Assembly (NCBI GenBank): GCA_937936695.1
Contig: CALHCK010000039.1
Coordinates: 1-9,400 of the forward strand
Length of the DNA stretch: 9,400 nt
Reading direction: 5' to 3'
Source: an uncultured Polaribacter sp.
GTDB lineage: Bacteria; Bacteroidota; Bacteroidia; Flavobacteriales; Flavobacteriaceae
The notes beneath the pieces are model-generated. The model made no database searches. It was given only the letters and a program-made list of their open reading frames with translations, and was not told the DNA's origin. Shown piece by piece: positions 5,752 through 9,400 of this stretch. Numbering within the stretch: the stretch's first letter is position 1; each line of letters opens with the position of its first letter. Both the position numbers and the translations under genes were made by a program.

Positions 5752-6069
5752 ATGAAAAAAGTATTGATAGTTATGGTAACTCTTTTTTTAGCTGTTAATG
5801 TTATTACTGCTCAGAAAAAAGAAAAGAAAGGAATTAAGGGAGCTATAGAAGCTTTAAATTTGTCTGAAGAACAAGGTAGTGAAGTTGTTAAAATTTGGAC
5901 TGAAAGGAAAAATCAGATAAAAGAAATTAAAGCAAGAGGTAAAAGTGAGTTAGAAACAAAAAGTGAGATAATTGCGACTAGAAAAAATGCCAATAAAAAG
6001 ATTTTAAAAGTAATAGGAAAAGAAAAAGGAGTTGAATGGAGAGAGTATTGGAAAAAACAACGAAATTAA
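5752..6069 (+). CDS. Small secreted hypothetical protein, Lys/Glu-rich
   Basis: I do not recognise a named family. The 105-residue product begins with a signal peptide (MKKVLIVMVTLFLAVNVITAQ, split here as residues 1-20 plus Q21), so the mature protein should reach the periplasm or outside. The mature part is about 85 residues, highly charged (Lys/Glu) and helical. It contains ALNLSEEQ (about 33-40) and a helical middle resembling the LNL(S/T)xEQ pattern of Spy/CpxP-like small periplasmic proteins. That resemblance is weak and I would not assign the function. A TTG at 5725 would extend the frame, but it falls inside the terminator stem, so ATG 5752 is preferred. No clear promoter box lies between terminator and ATG. 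The gene is the only one in spacer Q and ends before its own terminator. Confidence 0.7.
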   Translation: MKKVLIVMVTLFLAVNVITAQKKEKKGIKGAIEALNLSEEQGSEVVKIWTERKNQIKEIKARGKSELETKSEIIATRKNANKKILKVIGKEKGVEWREYWKKQRN

Positions 6070-6087
6070 ACTAATTGATAACTATGT

Positions 6088-6122
6088 AAAAAACCTAATA
6101 TTGTAAATATTAGGTTTTTTTT
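6088..6122 (+). terminator. Rho-independent terminator of the small secreted gene
   Basis: AAAAAACCTAATATT (6088-6102) pairs perfectly with AATATTAGGTTTTTT (6106-6120) around a 3-nt GTA loop, with T run 6115-6122. It lies 18 nt after the stop codon and insulates glmM from upstream transcription. Confidence 0.9.
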
Positions 6123-6160
6123 ATGAAATCATTTTTTTGTATAAAGTAAGATTCTAGTTA

Positions 6161-6243
6161 AAAAAATTATATTTGTTCAACCTAATACAATAATAATGAC
6201 ATTAATAAAATCAATATCAGGAATTAGAGGTACCATAGGTGGT
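6161..6243 (+). repeat. glmM promoter/start repeat, source copy
   Basis: This 83-bp block is the intact-gene copy of the repeat at 5551-5633 (one mismatch). Similarity ends sharply at 6161 on the left and at 6243 on the right, where glmM continues with its own codons. Confidence 0.95.
6168..6175 (+). promoter_or_regulatory. -7 box of glmM
   Basis: TATATTTG matches TAnnTTTG exactly, 20 nt before the glmM ATG, giving a leader of roughly 15 nt. The nearest TTTG upstream (6136-6139) is 28 nt away, so the -33 element is unclear. The same box is duplicated at 5558-5565. Confidence 0.6.
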
Positions 6244-7587
6244 AAAATTTCAGATAACTTAACACCTGTAGATGCTGTAAAATTTGCAGCAGCTTACGGA
6301 ACTTTTATAAAACAACGAAATTCAGATAAAAAAGATATAAAAGTAGTAATTGGTAGAGATGCACGTATCTCTGGTAAAATGATTAGTAGCTTGGTAGCAA
6401 ATACGCTAGTAGGTTTAGGTATAAATGTAATAGACTTAGGTTTATCTACAACACCTACCGTAGAAGTTGCTGTACCTTTAGAAAAAGCAGAAGGAGGTAT
6501 TATTTTAACAGCTTCTCATAATCCTAAACAATGGAATGCTTTAAAATTATTAAATGAAAAAGGAGAATTTTTAAACGGAGAAGAGGGACAAGTAATTTTA
6601 GAATTGGCAGAAAGTGAAGCTATTACTTTTACAGAAGTAGATGATTTAGGAACTTACTCTAAAGATAAAACGTATGTAGAAAAACATATACAAGAAGTTT
6701 TAAATTTAGATTTAGTTGACGTTGATGCTATAAAAAAAGCTAATTTTAAAGTAGTAGTAGATGCTGTAAACTCTACAGGAGGTATTTTTATACCAGCTTT
6801 ATTAAAAGAATTAAACGTAGAATGTGTAGAGTTATATTGTACACCTAACGGACAGTTTCCTCATAACCCAGAACCTCTTAAAGAGCATTTAACAGATATT
6901 TCTGAATTAGTAGTAAAAGAAAAAGCAGATTTTGGTATTGTTGTAGACCCAGATGTAGATAGATTAGCTTTAGTATCTGAAGACGGATCTATGTTTGGAG
7001 AGGAATATACTTTAGTAGCTTGTGCAGATTATGTTTTAGGAAAACTAGGCGGAGGAAATACGGTTTCTAATTTATCATCTTCTAGAGCGTTAAGAGATGT
7101 TACAGAAAAGCACGGAGGTACTTATACAGCGTCTGCAGTAGGAGAAGTAAATGTGGTTATTAAGATGAAGGAAACTAATACTGTAATTGGTGGAGAAGGT
7201 AATGGAGGTATTATTTATCCTGCTTCTCATTATGGTAGAGATTCTTTGGTAGGTGTTGCCTTATTTTTATCTCATTTAGCAAACAAGAAAATATCTTGTA
7301 AAGAGTTAAGAGATTCTTATCCTAGCTATTTTATGAGTAAGAATAAAATTCAATTAACACCACAAATAGATGTTGATAAAATTTTAGCTACTATGGCAGC
7401 AAATTATGCCAATGAAGATGTAAATACTATAGATGGTGTAAAAATAGATTTTGCAGATGAATGGATTCATTTAAGAAAATCTAATACAGAGCCAATTATA
7501 AGAATTTATACAGAGGCTAAGTCGCAAGAAGCTGCAGATAATTTAGCAGTTAGATTTATAGAAGAAATAAAAGCGATTATAGCTTAA
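6196..7587 (+). CDS. glmM: Phosphoglucosamine mutase
   Basis: This alpha-D-phosphohexomutase interconverts glucosamine-6-phosphate and glucosamine-1-phosphate, the step leading to UDP-GlcNAc for peptidoglycan and LPS. At 463 residues it is full length. The phosphoserine loop is TASHNP (105-110, catalytic S107). The metal-binding loop is DPDVDR (251-256). The sugar-specificity loop is GGEGNGG (332-338), and the phosphate-binding C-terminal loop is RKSNTEP (427-433). The GEGNGG form of the sugar loop and the short N-terminus (ISGIRGTIGG) fit the Bacteroidota GlmM group. A phosphomannomutase/phosphoglucomutase role cannot be fully excluded from motifs alone. The gene has its own -7 box, is preceded by a terminator, and faces lpxL tail to tail. 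Its first 16 codons are duplicated at 5586-5633. Confidence 0.92.
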   Translation: MTLIKSISGIRGTIGGKISDNLTPVDAVKFAAAYGTFIKQRNSDKKDIKVVIGRDARISGKMISSLVANTLVGLGINVIDLGLSTTPTVEVAVPLEKAEGGIILTASHNPKQWNALKLLNEKGEFLNGEEGQVILELAESEAITFTEVDDLGTYSKDKTYVEKHIQEVLNLDLVDVDAIKKANFKVVVDAVNSTGGIFIPALLKELNVECVELYCTPNGQFPHNPEPLKEHLTDISELVVKEKADFGIVVDPDVDRLALVSEDGSMFGEEYTLVACADYVLGKLGGGNTVSNLSSSRALRDVTEKHGGTYTASAVGEVNVVIKMKETNTVIGGEGNGGIIYPASHYGRDSLVGVALFLSHLANKKISCKELRDSYPSYFMSKNKIQLTPQIDVDKILATMAANYANEDVNTIDGVKIDFADEWIHLRKSNTEPIIRIYTEAKSQEAADNLAVRFIEEIKAIIA

Positions 7588-7601
7588 TAATATTACAGTA
7601 C

Positions 7602-7649
7602 AATAAAGTACCAAAAGAAAGTTTATAAAAACTCTTTTGGTACTTTATT
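7602..7649. terminator. Long hairpin between glmM and lpxL (possible bidirectional terminator)
   Basis: AATAAAGTACCAAAAGA (7602-7618) pairs perfectly over 17 bp with 7633-7649, with a 14-nt loop. The stem's right arm lies inside the lpxL reading frame, covering codons near its end. U-rich tails are weak on both sides (TTTATTT on the plus strand), so termination is plausible but not certain. Confidence 0.5.
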
Positions 7650-8513
7650 TCTATGTTTAAAACGCCTGTGAGACCATAAATAGAATTCAGGTTGTTGTTG
7701 TATATTCTTTTCCGTTATCTCAATATATTTATCTGTTATATTGTAGTTTTCATGTTCTTTAGGATTTTCTGTTATTAGTTCAAATTCAGTTTCATAATAA
7801 CCTCGTTTTATCTTTTTTGTACTATAATTTATTACAACAAAATTAAAACGTTTAGATAACATTTCTGCACCCGTATGAACAGGCACTTTAATGTTAAAAA
7901 AATCTCTCCAATAAAAAGTTTTACTTACTTGCGGAGATTGATCACTTAATAAAATATATGCAGCTTGTTTTTTGTTACTAAAGTTTGCTTGCATATTTCT
8001 AATTGTCTTAGATGTTTTTACAAGTTCTCCTTTAAACCTACCTCTAGATTTTTTAATTACTTTGTCAAAGTATTTATTTTTAATTTTTGTATATGTACCA
8101 AAACATTTAATATCTAATATTAAAGCCATACTTGTAGACCATTCCCAATTTCCTTGATGAGCACCTACTAATGCAATGCTCTTACCTTCTTTTATATATT
8201 TATCTACCAATTCTGGGTTTTTATATTGGTAACGTCTTAATATTTCTTTTTCAGATATTGAAAATGTTTTTACACTTTCAATAATTATATCCATAAAATG
8301 CCTAAAGAATTTTTTAGCAATGCTTTTACGTTCTTCGTCAGTTTTATTAGGGAAAGCTAATTGTAAATTTTGTAAGACTACTTTTTTTCTGTAACCAAAA
8401 ACATAAAAGATAAAAAAGTAAAAAATATCAGCAATTCCATAAAGAATTCTCATTGGCAATCTAGAGATAAGCCAAACAAAGGGGTAGGTAAGTGCAAAAG
8501 TTAAAAATTGCAT
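7623..8513 (-). CDS. Lipid A biosynthesis acyltransferase (LpxL/HtrB family)
   Basis: Enzymes of this family add secondary acyl chains to lipid A at the inner face of the cytoplasmic membrane. The 296-residue protein has a hydrophobic N-terminal anchor (about residues 3-40). The catalytic HX4(D/E) motif is H119-Q-G-N-W-E124 within GAHQGNWEW. It also has DQSP (191-194) and the C-terminal signature QQPEFYLWSHRRFKHR (273-288), so the family call is firm. Which acyl position it modifies, or whether it acts on another lipid such as the aminolipids of this phylum, cannot be read from sequence, so I give no symbol. It converges on glmM; its last codons form one arm of the shared hairpin. On its upstream side the sequence GATATTTG (one base off TAnnTTTG) is the best promoter candidate. 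Confidence 0.9.
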   Translation of the reverse strand: MQFLTFALTYPFVWLISRLPMRILYGIADIFYFFIFYVFGYRKKVVLQNLQLAFPNKTDEERKSIAKKFFRHFMDIIIESVKTFSISEKEILRRYQYKNPELVDKYIKEGKSIALVGAHQGNWEWSTSMALILDIKCFGTYTKIKNKYFDKVIKKSRGRFKGELVKTSKTIRNMQANFSNKKQAAYILLSDQSPQVSKTFYWRDFFNIKVPVHTGAEMLSKRFNFVVINYSTKKIKRGYYETEFELITENPKEHENYNITDKYIEITEKNIQQQPEFYLWSHRRFKHRNKVPKEFL

Positions 8514-8587
8514 TTTTGTTATTTTTAATTCGCTGCAAATATCGTGTTTAAATTTATAATCTAATAGTATTGCTAGGTTGTTTTTGG

Positions 8588-8595
8588 TAAGTTTG
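8588..8595 (+). promoter_or_regulatory. -7 box directly before the rhomboid gene
   Basis: TAAGTTTG matches TAnnTTTG exactly, with TTG at 8570-8572 lying 15 nt upstream. The box ends only 4 nt before the ATG at 8600, so transcription would begin at or next to the start codon, implying a leaderless mRNA if this promoter is used. Confidence 0.45.
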
Positions 8596-8599
8596 CTTT

Positions 8600-9247
8600 A
8601 TGACAAACAATATAGTTTTATTACTCATAGTAGCTAATGGATTAGTTTCTTACAAAGGATTTAATGATTATTCTTTTTTAGAAAAATATAAATTTCAGGT
8701 AGGTAAAATTTTAAATGGAGAAAAGTTAAGAACTTTAATAGCTGGTTTTTTACATGTAGATTTTATGCACCTTGGTTTTAATATGTATGCTTTATATATT
8801 TTTGGAGATATTGTAGCTAATTTTTTAGGAGTATTTGATTTTTTGCTACTGTATTTCGGAAGTTTATTATCAGGCAGTTTATACTCTATTTATTATCATA
8901 AAAAAGAACGTTATTATAGCTCTGTAGGAGCATCTGGAGCTGTATCTGGTATATTGTATGCTTCTATACTTTTGTATCCAGAAATGGATCTGTTTTTATT
9001 TTTTATTCCGATACCAATACCGGGGTTTGTTTTTGGAGTAGGGTATTTATTATACTCTATTTACGGTATGAAAAAACAATTAGGTAATGTTGGGCATTCT
9101 GCTCACTTAGGAGGAGCTATAGGTGGATTTTTATTAACGCTATTAGTACAACCATCAGTATTTACATCTAATACTACTTTAGTAGTTGTATTAGGAGGAA
9201 TAATTGTTTTATTATCTGTTTTTGGTAATAAATTAAAGAAATTATAG
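8600..9247 (+). CDS. Rhomboid family intramembrane serine protease
   Basis: The 215-residue membrane protein cuts other proteins within their membrane segments. About six hydrophobic helices are visible (near residues 4-17, 45-75, 80-98, 108-127, 140-156, 168-184, plus a last one at 192-208). The catalytic Ser112 lies in the GxSG motif GASGAVSG. The catalytic His169 is in AHLGGAIGG, a GxxxG-type helix. H57 and N61 in HLGFN match the conserved oxyanion-helix residues, so the dyad is intact. Its substrate is unknown. The short soluble N-terminus is like other Bacteroidota rhomboids. It is divergent from lpxL and convergent with the tRNA-Gly gene, sharing a terminator. Nothing in its composition suggests transfer. 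Confidence 0.9.
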   Translation: MTNNIVLLLIVANGLVSYKGFNDYSFLEKYKFQVGKILNGEKLRTLIAGFLHVDFMHLGFNMYALYIFGDIVANFLGVFDFLLLYFGSLLSGSLYSIYYHKKERYYSSVGASGAVSGILYASILLYPEMDLFLFFIPIPIPGFVFGVGYLLYSIYGMKKQLGNVGHSAHLGGAIGGFLLTLLVQPSVFTSNTTLVVVLGGIIVLLSVFGNKLKKL

Positions 9248-9252
9248 TGTAT

Positions 9253-9283
9253 AAAAAAACCTTATCATTTCTGATAAGGTTTT
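9253..9283 (-). terminator. Bidirectional terminator between rhomboid gene and tRNA-Gly
   Basis: AAAACCTTATCA (9256-9267) pairs with TGATAAGGTTTT (9272-9283) around a TTTC loop. On the minus strand the stem is followed by seven T (complement of 9253-9259), making a strong end for the tRNA transcript. On the plus strand the tail is only TTTT, weaker for the rhomboid gene. Confidence 0.85.
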
Positions 9284-9284
9284 G

Positions 9285-9357
9285 AGCGAAAGACCAGGTT
9301 CGAACTGGCGACATTCAGCTTGGAAGGCTGACGCTCTACCAACTGAGCTACTTTCGC
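9285..9357 (-). tRNA. tRNA-Gly(TCC)
   Basis: Read on the minus strand it folds as a cloverleaf. The acceptor stem is GCGAAAG/CTTTCGC and the D stem GCTC/GAGC. The anticodon stem is TCAGC/GCTGA with loop CTTCCAA, and the T arm is GCCAG-TTCGAAC-CTGGT. The anticodon TCC (complement at 9322-9324) reads GGA glycine codons. The discriminator base is T, as usual for tRNA-Gly. CCA is not encoded (CAA follows), so it must be added after transcription. Confidence 0.95.
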
Positions 9358-9376
9358 ATATGCTGGTAAGCGGTTG

Positions 9377-9384
9377 CAAATATA
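9377..9384 (-). promoter_or_regulatory. -7 box of tRNA-Gly
   Basis: On the minus strand TATATTTG is an exact TAnnTTTG match, ending 19 nt before the tRNA 5' end. The -33 element would fall at or beyond the window edge. Confidence 0.6.
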
Positions 9385-9400
9385 CAACCTTTTTTAAGTT

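Noticed and set aside
7972..8157. Plus-strand open frame of 61 codons inside lpxL
   Set aside because: It is a shadow of the acyltransferase gene. The hydrophobic look comes from the AT-rich complementary strand.
9285..9400. tRNA-Gly 3' end as an integration (att) site
   Set aside because: No integrase gene and no repeat of the tRNA 3' end are seen in the window.

Overview
This window reads as a piece of chromosome from a low-GC, probably marine or host-associated member of the Flavobacteriaceae (Bacteroidota). The evidence is a PorQ-type type IX secretion protein, AT-rich DNA with TTA/AAA-heavy codons, starts without Shine-Dalgarno sequences, many TAnnTTTG (-7) promoter boxes, and flavobacterial-style 5S and tRNA-Gly. 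I cannot name a genus. Almost all genes are conserved housekeeping genes.

Layout. At the left edge is the 3' end of an rRNA operon (5S, 1-106) with its terminator. Then come porQ and cmk, 16 nt apart and probably one operon, and a GNAT acetyltransferase. Next is a structured repeat-like element (2522-2671) and queE on the minus strand. Divergent from queE is rpsA (ribosomal protein S1), with a long leader that can fold. After rpsA comes an unusual mosaic (5285-6243), then glmM. lpxL/htrB converges on glmM. A rhomboid protease is divergent from lpxL, and a minus-strand tRNA-Gly(TCC) with promoter and terminator closes the window.

Functions. PorQ belongs to the outer-membrane attachment machinery of the type IX secretion system. 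GlmM makes GlcN-1-phosphate for peptidoglycan and LPS. The LpxL-like acyltransferase finishes lipid A. These three are envelope functions. Cmk (CMP/dCMP kinase), S1 (mRNA handling on the 30S subunit), QueE (7-deazaguanine for queuosine) and the RNA genes serve nucleotide supply and translation.

The unexpected part lies between rpsA and glmM. The first 83 bp of the glmM promoter/start region (6161-6243) are present a second time at 5551-5633. That copy is fused, through the 10-bp identity CATAGGTGGT, to a second copy of the last 57 bp of the rpsA region (5285-5341, copied at 5624-5680). Each copy differs from its source by one base. The result is an in-frame 29-codon glmM-head/rpsA-tail chimera with its own -7 box and a terminator. 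The order is therefore rpsA, spacer P, glmM head/rpsA tail, spacer Q, glmM. This is the topology of a tandem duplication or a microhomology-joined merodiploid, yet spacers P (5342-5550) and Q (5681-6160) are not recognisably the same sequence. P carries a structured element and a hairpin. Q carries a small secreted-protein gene. I favour recombination that brought in an allelic rpsA-Q-glmM segment from a relative; an assembly chimera must be excluded. I see no defence system, CRISPR array, prophage or insertion sequence.
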